DNA of 44,846 bases from Myroides odoratimimus (lineage in GTDB: Bacteria > Bacteroidota > Bacteroidia > Flavobacteriales > Flavobacteriaceae): assembly GCF_030326305.1 (NCBI RefSeq), contig NZ_JACAKB010000025.1, positions 1 through 44,846 on the forward strand. The letters are read 5' to 3'. Shown in pieces: positions 25,601-33,160 of the stretch. A program made the position numbers and the translations under genes. A model generated the notes under the pieces. It had not been told where the DNA came from. It worked only from the letters and a program-made list of their open reading frames with translations, and made no database searches. The first letter of the stretch is position 1. Every line of letters begins with the position of its first letter.

Positions 25601-27465
25601 GCTTTACAATTTTCATCTATAGCATTAGCATCGATTACTTTGACTACCTCATTTACTTTAGTCTTTTGATCAATTACTTTTTGTTCATAAGGAACTAGAG
25701 CTTGCTCTTGTAGTAAGAAAGCAATTGTTTTATCAGATAGCGATTCATTAGTTTTACCCAATTGCTCTTGATAATTCTCTAAGATAGATAAGTCAACATA
25801 CTTCGTTTGACGAGCGCTGATGACTTCACCTAATAGCTTTCTGTTTTCAGCCAATAGATGTACTAATCCTTCTAAAGTATCTCCTTTAGCATTCTTAACA
25901 TTAAAGAGTTGTTTATCTACTTTCGCTTTTAGGTCAGTTAATAGACCAGCTGCTCTTTTGCGTTGTTCTTGTACTTTCTCGAACTCATCTATTGCTGTAT
26001 TAGCAATGCTTTTTATCTGCTCTAATGGCTCGTCTAAGCTTTTAGTCTCTTTGGTTCTTATCCAGAAATAAGCATCTATAATGTCATTTGCTTTCTTAGC
26101 TATATCACCATACAGCCCTTCATACGAATCTTCTTTATCGATGAGGTGGATGATCTCTTGACATTCAGCCATCGCTTTTACGATGTCTTTATTCCCTATT
26201 TTGTATAGGTGATTTTCTTTTTGTTCCTTATTCTCTATTAATGTAGCAGCATAAGGAGTTTCCCATATTTGTACTACGTGATGTCTTACTGCTTCATTCT
26301 CTGAACGGAAATAGATTAACTTACCATCGTTAAACAAAGTGAAACCACTACATACGATAGGAGTTTCTACTTGCTGTTTGATGATGTTATAAGACATCAG
26401 GGTATAGATATTATTCTCTGCTTGATAGAATAGGTATAAGTAGTCCTCTCCATTATGAGAAGGAATAGTTCTTACAAACTCTAAGTTTTGAACACTGTTA
26501 TCAAATATCTTATAGTCCCCATTCTGTAGGTAATACCCATTAGAGAATAAGATACCCTGTCCATCAGGAAGTAGAATACCTGTCTCGTTTAAAGCAGGTA
26601 CATTGATAACTTGTTTTGTTCTATTGTTAAAGATAAAAGCACGGAAATCCTCTTGGTAAGGTTTAATGCGTATAGCGATAAAGTTACCTAAGTCAGCGTA
26701 GAAATAGTCGGCATCATCTAGCTGTTGATCTATATTCTTTACAGGCTCAGAGTATATCCCTTGTCCATTATCTGTGTTGTCTTCTATTTTAAAAGTAATA
26801 TCTCCACCTACAGCTTCTATAAACACTTTGTCTTGTATAGAGATATGAGGGTGTACCCCTAAGCGTCTGTTCTCAAGGTTAGTTTTAACCCAGTTGAACT
26901 CAAACTGAGGGCTCTTTACTACTTCGTGAATGCTACGATCATCTTGATAAATCAATTGATTATCTTTGATTAACCACTTAAAAGCTTTTAAGTTATCTGC
27001 ATTCTTACTTGTTTGGAATACCATATAGAGGTAATTCTCAGTCTTCTTAAATCTGCTGAAGATAGAGTCTCTATAGTATTTGTATAAGTTTTTATAATCG
27101 CTGATGAAGTTCTCATCATAGATAAAGTCTAATGCTTGAGGTAAGAACTGATTGTTCTCAAAGCGGTATATACTAAATACATCACTTAACTGAATATCAG
27201 TCTTAAGTCCAAAGTGTACGTTATAGGCAAAAATACAAGTCGTGTCAAAGGCAATAATACCTCTGGCAGTACAGTTGTTCTCTGTCGTAATACGTTGATT
27301 GGCGATAAGTTTTAGATCAACAGAGGTAAAGACTTCTTTACGGTCGTCATTCAGAGCATTTAATCGTTGGATTAAATCTCCTTTTTGACTTTGCAGTCTC
27401 TTCTGTATAATCTCATAAGTGTTAGAATCTAATGATTCTATATTTTGGTTTTCTAATTCAGCCAT
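22624..27465 (-). CDS. Giant AAA-type ATPase, DUF3686 / 'DNA repair ATPase' family
   Basis: A 1613-aa protein with three parts. Residues 1 to about 430 are rich in short strands with aromatic turns and may form a propeller-like domain. About 430-870 is largely helical with coiled-coil character (KAMAECQEIIHLIDK, EQIKSIANTAIDEFEKVQEQRKR). The C-terminal part holds an AAA module: Walker A PPGYGKTT with K1265, Walker B LYLDD at 1326-1328 region (D1327, D1328), and arginine-bearing segments after 1390 (MLANRADTYNLGD). I match it to the DUF3686 family, annotated as DNA repair ATPase, a label with little direct evidence. It is the last gene of an operon with an OB-fold membrane protein and a flotillin, pointing to a membrane-linked role. 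A 30-bp palindrome lies in the 116-base gap upstream. Confidence 0.8.
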   Translation of the reverse strand: MAELENQNIESLDSNTYEIIQKRLQSQKGDLIQRLNALNDDRKEVFTSVDLKLIANQRITTENNCTARGIIAFDTTCIFAYNVHFGLKTDIQLSDVFSIYRFENNQFLPQALDFIYDENFISDYKNLYKYYRDSIFSRFKKTENYLYMVFQTSKNADNLKAFKWLIKDNQLIYQDDRSIHEVVKSPQFEFNWVKTNLENRRLGVHPHISIQDKVFIEAVGGDITFKIEDNTDNGQGIYSEPVKNIDQQLDDADYFYADLGNFIAIRIKPYQEDFRAFIFNNRTKQVINVPALNETGILLPDGQGILFSNGYYLQNGDYKIFDNSVQNLEFVRTIPSHNGEDYLYLFYQAENNIYTLMSYNIIKQQVETPIVCSGFTLFNDGKLIYFRSENEAVRHHVVQIWETPYAATLIENKEQKENHLYKIGNKDIVKAMAECQEIIHLIDKEDSYEGLYGDIAKKANDIIDAYFWIRTKETKSLDEPLEQIKSIANTAIDEFEKVQEQRKRAAGLLTDLKAKVDKQLFNVKNAKGDTLEGLVHLLAENRKLLGEVISARQTKYVDLSILENYQEQLGKTNESLSDKTIAFLLQEQALVPYEQKVIDQKTKVNEVVKVIDANAIDENCKAISGELELLIDILNSLKIEDTTQATKIIEKISVIFASLNEVRSQLKRKIDSLRTNESIAEFHAQLTLLDQSIINFLELSNSPEKCDEYHSKVSVQVEELESKFADFDDFILKIADKREEVSKAFDTRKTQLVEQINRRTSSLEQIGLRILKNIENKSSSFKTKEEILAFFSTDLMVDKVRQLVIELKDLGDVSKAENLENSVKTSQEDALRTLRDKQDLFADGENVISLGTHKFLVNKQPLDLTIVRRNDILYYHLTGTSFTYPINNDKIYAYKEIWNQDLISENNEVYRAEYLAYQIIKELQTNPSLDIHEAVKFRTEQNYSEGYLKGVHDFDGLEITQALLKLKAELGILTYAPAIRVSAQVFWYKLEAEVRESLLKSINSAAAVQKVFPNSANYQYIISQLEELYTQWQSPLRELAYKKDIAHYIFEEFSSGVFFTKAGQASQLKKQFVAFLQQKNANVTFENDINDATLSTLDAFYLIQNWLYSYIDNEPSAALYKKYIDEACCLLLFEKQYNYTLKESTDTVVLNNLKGNHTLIVQDTYTLDYHEYMRKLQVFETESVPMFTDFIATKDMLLSEYKKSLKVNELKPRVLTSFVRNKLINEVYFPLIGNNLAKQIGVYGDNKRTARMGMLLLVSPPGYGKTTLMEYLANALGLHFVKINGPTIGHSITSIDPTEAKTSGAREELKKINLSFEMADNVMLYLDDIQHCSSEFLQKFISLADGQRKMDGIFEGESKTYDLRGKRFCIIMAGNPYTESGEKFQIPDMLANRADTYNLGDVIGSTEHLFKLSLLENAIAENTYFQKLSSNSLDDFYKLINHIETKSEESLSLEGNFSGQEIEEFTAVLKKSITVRDIVLKVNQQYILSASMDNAYRTEPAFKLQGSYRDMNKMMSRIVPLMNDSEIDELILTHYENESQTLTSDTEANLLKLKELANRLTDVERQRWEDIKDIFVKQNKLGMAGKDNQVAQVLGQLMDFNQNLESIAKAIKK

Positions 27466-27543
27466 ATATAAAGGATACTTTGTATTAGAACGATAAGACT
27501 AATACGTAGGTAAATTAAAAATAGAGTAGGGGTAATAGTAGAA

Positions 27544-27573
27544 AATCACTCTTCTCTATAGAGAAGAGTGATT
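27544..27573. promoter_or_regulatory. Perfect 30-bp palindrome inside the flotillin/ATPase operon
   Basis: The 13-base arms AATCACTCTTCTC / GAGAAGAGTGATT flank TATA, so the whole element is self-complementary. On the transcribed (minus) strand it is followed by TTTTCTACTATT, a mediocre T-tract. It lies nine bases past the flotillin stop and 78 bases before the ATPase start. It could be a partial terminator, an RNA-processing hairpin or an operator that lowers ATPase expression relative to the flotillin. Confidence 0.85.
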
Positions 27574-27581
27574 AGTATATA

Positions 27582-29657
27582 TTAAGATAACTTCTTATTC
27601 CCTATACCGAAACTCTGAACAGCATCAGCTATATTACTTAATAGGCCCATATTGTCCTCAGTTGCGTTTTGTTGCATCTTAAGTACTAATGATGCTATAC
27701 TAAGATTCTTTAAATCTTCAGTTGTGATATTAAACTGACTTGCATAGTGCTTAATATTGTTAAATAACTCCCCTTGACTGATAGTAGAACCATCACCTAA
27801 TAGAGCAAGTTTAATATCTTGAGCATTCTGACTCTTGTCGATTAATTGGTCAAATCCTTTTGCACGACTTACTTGATTGATAATGTTTTCGAAGAACATT
27901 GTTTCTCCACCTACGATATCAATCTTAGCAGTCTGAAGTGCAGAAGATAATACGTTAGCTTGTGACTGAGCAATGTCTTTTTGGATTGTGATAGCAGCCA
28001 ATTCCACTTCTTTTTCTTTCTGAAGTTGTAGTTTGAACTCTTCGTGTTCTTTTCCTACACCATCCATTTGCTTCATAGCATTTGCTTTCTCTTTTAATCC
28101 TTCAGCATCTGCTATTGCTTTTTCTTTCATCACTTCCGCTTCAGCTAACCCTTCTTTTCTCTTCGCTTCCGCTTTCGCTTCGATACCAGCAGCTTCAGCA
28201 GTTGCTATACGTTGTATTTTTGCAGCATCTACGATACTTTGTTGTTCTACAGCCTCTGCTTTTGCTTTGATTACTTCTGCCTCTGCTAATCCGATAGTAG
28301 CATCTTCACGAGCTTTTGCATCTGCAAGTATCTTACGTGCCTCAGCTTGTTTAATAGAAGCTTCTTTCTCTGCTTCTGCTTCGATCAGCATTTGTTGAGA
28401 GATTTGCTCTTGAGCAGACTTTTTAGCTTCTGCTTCTTTTACTGTTCTGATTAAGTTCTCTTCTGCTTGTCTGCTTGCTTGAGTGATACCTACTTGTTTC
28501 TCTCTTTCTACAGCGCGAAGTGCTTCTACGTCTTTAATATTTTGTTGTTCTTCCACAACTCCTTTTTCAAGCTGTACTCTTTCGCGAATAACATCTTGTA
28601 TCGTCTTTTTCTCTTCTTCTACAGCACGCTCTTTATTGATTTGAGCCAATGTTACGATACGCTCTCTTTCTGTTTGTTCTAACGCTCTGTCTTTTTCTAC
28701 TCTTTCTGTTTCTACAGCATCAGTGCGCTCTTTATTTTTAGCAGCGATGATTACTTGACGTAGTTTATTCTCTTCTAATACAGCCAAACTTTCTTCTGTA
28801 GAGATGCGTACACTCTCAGACTTAAGACGTTCTTCTTCACGTACCTTTTGAATCTCAGCTTCTTCACGAGCGCGGATATTATCCACTTCTCTGCGTTGTT
28901 TCTCTTCTTTTTCTGACAATTGTCTTTCAAGTTCTAAGATAGCTTCACGAGCTTCAACGTCTTGCTTCTTGATTACCTTTTGCTCATCTCTACGGATAAG
29001 GTTAGCATTGATGTTTTGTAATGCAGTAAGTTCGGTAATCTTTTTAATCCCTTCAGAGTCAAGAATGTTCTGAGGATCTAAGTAAGAGATATTTGTTTGT
29101 TCTAAGTAGTCGATAGCACAGTCATCTAAGATATACCCGTTTAAGTCTCTACCTATGATATTAATAATCTCTTCTCTAAACTCTCTACGAGCTTCGTATA
29201 ATTCGATGAACTCAAATTTCTTACCTACTGTTTTTAAAGCTTCAGAAAACTTCGCTTCGAATATGTTTCTTAGCGTTTCTACATCACTTGCTCGCTCACA
29301 ACCTAATGTTTGTGCCACATTAATTACGTCTTCTATAGACTTGTTAACTCTGATAAAGAAAGCTACTTTAATATCTGCACGAATATTGTCTTTACAGATA
29401 AGACCTTCGTTTTGCATTCTATCGATTTGTAGTTTTTTTACAGAGATATCCATTATCTCCATCTTATGGAATACTGGGATTACATAAATACCTTTGTTAA
29501 AAGCTACTTTAGTTCCTCCAACCCCTGTTCTTACTATAGATTTACCTTGTGGTATTTTTTTATAGAAGGATGCAAGTATTGCAAAAAATAATAATACTAA
29601 TAGAAAAAGTGCGCCTATAATAATAGCTATTAATGTCCCTAAGCCAAACTCACCCAT
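27582..29657 (-). CDS. Flotillin-like SPFH/band-7 protein (YqiK type)
   Basis: A 691-aa membrane scaffold protein. One N-terminal transmembrane helix (about residues 7-30) is followed by the SPFH/band-7 domain (about 33-210, GKSIVRTGVGGTKVAFNKGIYVIPVFH to YILDDCAIDYLEQ). A very long helical region at about 230-560 is full of Ala, Glu, Lys and Arg with repeated EA/AEA steps, the flotillin coiled coil that drives oligomer rings. The C-terminal 120 residues are more globular (MFFENIINQVSRAKGFDQLI). YqiK-type flotillins organise membrane microdomains. It follows the OB-fold membrane protein by 25 bases, a conserved YqiJ-YqiK-style pairing, and precedes the DUF3686 ATPase. Confidence 0.92.
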   Translation of the reverse strand: MGEFGLGTLIAIIIGALFLLVLLFFAILASFYKKIPQGKSIVRTGVGGTKVAFNKGIYVIPVFHKMEIMDISVKKLQIDRMQNEGLICKDNIRADIKVAFFIRVNKSIEDVINVAQTLGCERASDVETLRNIFEAKFSEALKTVGKKFEFIELYEARREFREEIINIIGRDLNGYILDDCAIDYLEQTNISYLDPQNILDSEGIKKITELTALQNINANLIRRDEQKVIKKQDVEAREAILELERQLSEKEEKQRREVDNIRAREEAEIQKVREEERLKSESVRISTEESLAVLEENKLRQVIIAAKNKERTDAVETERVEKDRALEQTERERIVTLAQINKERAVEEEKKTIQDVIRERVQLEKGVVEEQQNIKDVEALRAVEREKQVGITQASRQAEENLIRTVKEAEAKKSAQEQISQQMLIEAEAEKEASIKQAEARKILADAKAREDATIGLAEAEVIKAKAEAVEQQSIVDAAKIQRIATAEAAGIEAKAEAKRKEGLAEAEVMKEKAIADAEGLKEKANAMKQMDGVGKEHEEFKLQLQKEKEVELAAITIQKDIAQSQANVLSSALQTAKIDIVGGETMFFENIINQVSRAKGFDQLIDKSQNAQDIKLALLGDGSTISQGELFNNIKHYASQFNITTEDLKNLSIASLVLKMQQNATEDNMGLLSNIADAVQSFGIGNKKLS

Positions 29658-29682
29658 AGATTTTAGTGTTTATAGTTAATAA

Positions 29683-30408
29683 TTAATGTATTCTTCTTAC
29701 TTGGAATATATTTTCTTTATCACATTTTTTAGTGATAATGACTTTCTCTCCATATTTTATTTGGTTACCATCTGTACTCTGTACCAATATCTTGATTGGA
29801 TCTTGATCGATGATTACCTCCATATTTCCTTGTTTATCTGCTATAATACTTGATAGCATAACACCTTCTTTTCCGATAAAGTCTATTGCCTTCTCACCGT
29901 GATAACCAGTATTCTTTAAAAACTTAACTAACGGAAGTGTAGCGTAATGCGTTAAGATAATCGCTATAAAAGAAAGTGGAATTAATATCACAACAGACCA
30001 AAAGCCTAGATTCACTACCTTAGGAATAGTGGTAGTTAATAACGTACCGGCCCAAGTAAAGAACTTAAAGATCGTCAATACAATCATGAAAGGAATCTTC
30101 CCTACATTCATAAACTCAAGTATCTGCATAAAGATACTTGGCTGACGTACATCTACATGATCTGCTACATCCACTTCTTTGTCATGAGTGATATCTACAT
30201 GACTCTGTTGTAAATCAAAATTTGTATCTACATCTGCATCTATGTCTATATCAACATCTATTTCAGGATTGACATCCATATCAATATCAAAACCATCAAA
30301 CCCTCCTAATACAGCAGAAAATATCCAATAGATAAAGGTTATTCCCATTAATACGCTCATAATAGCGTTAGGAAGAGGATTGAATAAATGATGAATTATT
30401 TCTGTCAT
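29683..30408 (-). CDS. OB-fold/NfeD-like inner-membrane protein (YqiJ-like)
   Basis: A 241-aa protein with hydrophobic helices at about residues 14-35, 104-124 and 133-154 and a C-terminal beta-barrel (about 172-238, AIDFIGKEGVMLSSI, YGEKVIITKK) of the OB/NfeD type. NfeD-like proteins are obligate partners of SPFH proteins and this is the expected companion of the flotillin just downstream. Oddity: residues 38-65 alternate Asp with Ile, Val, Phe or Met (at least ten Asp), forming a strongly acidic strand-like loop after the first helix. It is the first gene of the three-gene operon; 216 bases of AT-rich DNA separate it from the TonB-receptor gene upstream on the same strand. Confidence 0.82.
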   Translation of the reverse strand: MTEIIHHLFNPLPNAIMSVLMGITFIYWIFSAVLGGFDGFDIDMDVNPEIDVDIDIDADVDTNFDLQQSHVDITHDKEVDVADHVDVRQPSIFMQILEFMNVGKIPFMIVLTIFKFFTWAGTLLTTTIPKVVNLGFWSVVILIPLSFIAIILTHYATLPLVKFLKNTGYHGEKAIDFIGKEGVMLSSIIADKQGNMEVIIDQDPIKILVQSTDGNQIKYGEKVIITKKCDKENIFQVRRIH

Positions 30409-30624
30409 TTATAAATAGCGTATTATATTAATATGTGTTTAAAATTTACCAAATATAACTTAATTTTAAGAAAGTATTCTGTTATGTTTTGTCAATATTA
30501 TAACATGAGTAAATAATTTATCCTTTTAGGATACCTCTTTTAGGAAATGAGGTTTAGATAGCATAAATTATAGATTATTGAATAAAAAAAGTCATAGCTT
30601 AAAAAAGGTTGTTTATTTGGTTTA

Positions 30625-32958
30625 TTAAAAGGAATAAGTTGCATGGATTGACATTGTAGTTCCAACTCCTCTTGTGTAATCTGCGTGAATACCTCTGTAT
30701 TGACTTACTGGAGGATAATATGTTTTATTGAATAAATTGTCAATACCTAGTGAGAGTGACCAATGATTGTTAGGTGTATAATTTGCACTAAGATTAAATA
30801 GATTGATTTCACTTATCGGGCCTTGTCCGTTTTTATATTTTCCATTGTTATTTGGGCTGAAGTGTTTTCTGCTTCCTGTATTTATCCAAAATAAGGATAG
30901 AGTCGCTTTATTGATTGGATTGTATGTAATAAATGCAGTCGCTTTATTTGGAGGTATTCTATCACCTCCCAGGTATTCTAAGACACCTTTTTTATTCTCT
31001 GTTTTTCCTTCTATAGAGGTGAAGGTACCGCCCATTTTTAAGTTCTCTATTATTCTCACCTCTAAAGCTATTTCAAAACCTTTAATCTTTTCGGGTTCTC
31101 TACTAGGCATCAGATATCCTCCTACATCTACTAAATTAATACCGTATTTAGAAGTGCTTATATAATATGAAGTTTGTAGTGAGAAGATGCTGTATTTACT
31201 AGAGAAACCTATTTCATAATTATTAGTAATGACAGGAGAAGTTTCTAAATTATTCAGTGTATTAGCATCTGCTCTTCTCAATATTTTACCTACTTCATTG
31301 AGAGAAAAACCTTGTGAGTAACTGATAAATGGATTGAAGTAATCATATTTAGCGTATCGAATACCTGCGTTAAATACTGTTGCTCTATAAGTTAGTTTGC
31401 CTCCATTGACAGCTATGGAGCCTTCGTTGTTAGGGCCTGTTGCTATAGTGGTATAATCATTGATTTTTACATTCGAATTTTCATATCGAATCCCTCCTTT
31501 AAAGATAAAGTCATCTAACAAATGTATCTTTAACTGTGCATAAGGAGCTACGCTTAGCATTTTCATTTGAGGGGTTAATATCCTACCATCTGTGAGGTCT
31601 TGCATAGTCATATCACTGAGTAGATCAAAACCGTAAGTAATTTCAATAGGAGTATTATAAAGGGTGAAAGGGGTATTAAAGTTGGTTCTCAACCCTTTCT
31701 TTTTTGAGATTATCCTAGTCTGACCTGGTCCATACCAGACTGTTCCTTTTGGTACATAGCGATTCATAGATTGAAAGGAGGTGATGTAAGCACTAATGTC
31801 TAATCGGGTATTAGCATAAAGAGCATTATTACTATAGGTCAGCATAGCATTATGATTGTATGGTGTGCCTACAGGCTTTCCACCTTCGCTACCTCTTATT
31901 CCGATAGCAGGCTCCTGTCCATAACGTCCTGGTTTAGTTTTATATTTCTCATCTTGTACGGTAGTGTAATAATTGTAGAGTAGTTGTAGTGATGAGGAAT
32001 CATTGAGCTGATAAGATAGTTTTGTGAAGATGTTTCGTTCATAAGAATTCGATAGTCCACCTAGTTGCCCTAATGGCAAGCCTTCACCATCTCTTTGTAA
32101 GCCATTGTATTTAAGATGACCACCTATAGCATAGCTGATGTTATTTATTCTACCTGAGAAGTATTGTCCTATTTGATAACCTATAGTTCCGCTACTGTTA
32201 TAAGGGTTAAAAGTAGTACCTATTTTAGTCTGTCCACTTAATGGTTTGTTCCCGACGTCTTTTCTAGTAATATAATTAATAATACCACCTGCAGACCCAT
32301 TGCCATAGATAGATGTTGCTCCTTTTATTACTTCTATCCTTTCGATTACATAAGGATCTAGAGAGCGTATACTCCGGGCTCCATTCATTAAAGGGAGAGA
32401 TTGAGGAATACCATCTATTAAGACTAATAAAGGTCTTCCTCTCAGTGTCTGTCCTGTATTGGCTACTTTATTAGTGGCTGTAGCGAGTCCAGGTACTGTA
32501 TTTCCTAAGATATAGCCAATATTACTATTAATATCACTTTGTGTTTCTATTTCTTGTTTGGTAAGTATTGTGATAGAAGAGGGGACTGTAGAAGTATGTT
32601 CTGGTTTTCGGCCAGCAGTAATGATAATTTCATTTATAGTCTCAGGATTAGTAGTAAGTGTAATTGTAAAGTTATTAATCGTATCTTTTTGTAACTCTAG
32701 AATCGTATGATAATCAGCATAATCAAAGGCTTTTAACCTTAAGTCAAGAGTAGAAGAATGAGTATCTACTAGAGAGAATATGCCTGTATCATCGGTGATA
32801 CCTACATTTTGATTATTTATCTCTACGACTACATTAGGAACGGCATGACCAGAAGGATTTTTTACTTGAAGATTTAAATGCTGTGCCTGTGAGAACATTG
32901 ATAATGAAGAGAATAGTGTGATGTACAGTTTCTCTTTTCGGGAGGATAGTAATTTCAT
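30625..32958 (-). CDS. TonB-dependent outer membrane receptor, probably for iron-siderophore
   Basis: A 777-aa receptor. A signal peptide (about 1-25) is followed by a carboxypeptidase-regulatory-like domain (about 26-105), a plug domain (about 118-225; EIIITAGRKPEHTSTVPSSI, LVLIDGIPQ, IERIEVIKGATSIYGNGSAGGIINYI) and a 22-strand barrel ending in the aromatic residue of HATYSF. The plug sequence and the terminal strand are those of ferrichrome/siderophore-type receptors. An iron link is supported by a palindrome TTTAGAA-TTG-TTCTAAA right at the predicted transcription start. The gene is alone, with no transporter or biosynthesis gene alongside, so the exact ligand cannot be named. Confidence 0.92.
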   Translation of the reverse strand: MKLLSSRKEKLYITLFSSLSMFSQAQHLNLQVKNPSGHAVPNVVVEINNQNVGITDDTGIFSLVDTHSSTLDLRLKAFDYADYHTILELQKDTINNFTITLTTNPETINEIIITAGRKPEHTSTVPSSITILTKQEIETQSDINSNIGYILGNTVPGLATATNKVANTGQTLRGRPLLVLIDGIPQSLPLMNGARSIRSLDPYVIERIEVIKGATSIYGNGSAGGIINYITRKDVGNKPLSGQTKIGTTFNPYNSSGTIGYQIGQYFSGRINNISYAIGGHLKYNGLQRDGEGLPLGQLGGLSNSYERNIFTKLSYQLNDSSSLQLLYNYYTTVQDEKYKTKPGRYGQEPAIGIRGSEGGKPVGTPYNHNAMLTYSNNALYANTRLDISAYITSFQSMNRYVPKGTVWYGPGQTRIISKKKGLRTNFNTPFTLYNTPIEITYGFDLLSDMTMQDLTDGRILTPQMKMLSVAPYAQLKIHLLDDFIFKGGIRYENSNVKINDYTTIATGPNNEGSIAVNGGKLTYRATVFNAGIRYAKYDYFNPFISYSQGFSLNEVGKILRRADANTLNNLETSPVITNNYEIGFSSKYSIFSLQTSYYISTSKYGINLVDVGGYLMPSREPEKIKGFEIALEVRIIENLKMGGTFTSIEGKTENKKGVLEYLGGDRIPPNKATAFITYNPINKATLSLFWINTGSRKHFSPNNNGKYKNGQGPISEINLFNLSANYTPNNHWSLSLGIDNLFNKTYYPPVSQYRGIHADYTRGVGTTMSIHATYSF

Positions 32959-32968
32959 AGTCTATTTA

Positions 32969-32985
32969 TTTAGAATTGTTCTAAA
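32969..32985. promoter_or_regulatory. Fur-like operator over the TonB-receptor start site
   Basis: The perfect inverted repeat TTTAGAA-TTG-TTCTAAA lies 10-27 bases before the receptor ATG and directly abuts the -7 box (TAAATTTG on the minus strand, 32986-32993), so a bound protein would cover the transcription start. The half-site resembles iron-regulator sites reported in Bacteroidetes; assignment to Fur is an inference. Confidence 0.6.
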
Positions 32986-32993
32986 CAAATTTA
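32986..32993 (-). promoter_or_regulatory. -7 box (TAAATTTG) of the TonB-receptor gene
   Basis: A perfect TAnnTTTG match on the minus strand, 28 bases before the ATG and touching the palindrome at 32969-32985. No TTG lies at the standard distance upstream. Confidence 0.55.
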
Positions 32994-33108
32994 TACAAAA
33001 GCATCACTTTATTTAAAAAAACAGATCGTAAATTAAGAGGAATATGTAGTTAAAGTTTTGAATAGTAGATGTTTAATTTTGATTATTTCACAGTTATTAT
33101 AAAATGAA

Positions 33109-33135
33109 TAGGGTCACCTTATAAAGGTGACCCTA
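33109..33135 (-). terminator. Terminator of formate-THF ligase gene
   Basis: The 12-bp perfect stem TAGGGTCACCTT / AAGGTGACCCTA has a 3-base loop and is followed on the minus strand by TTCATTTTAT. It lies 26 bases past the fhs stop. Confidence 0.85.
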
Positions 33136-33160
33136 CCATTATAGTATATGATATTAGCAA

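Noticed and set aside
22624-27465. A direct role of the giant ATPase in DNA repair next to SbcCD
   Set aside because: The name comes from family annotation only. The gene is in an operon with membrane proteins and is separated from sbcDC by other transcripts on the opposite strand.
28033-28398. 121-aa Ser/Ala-rich frame opposite the flotillin gene
   Set aside because: It is the antisense shadow of the Glu/Ala/Lys coiled coil; its repetitive composition follows from that repeat.
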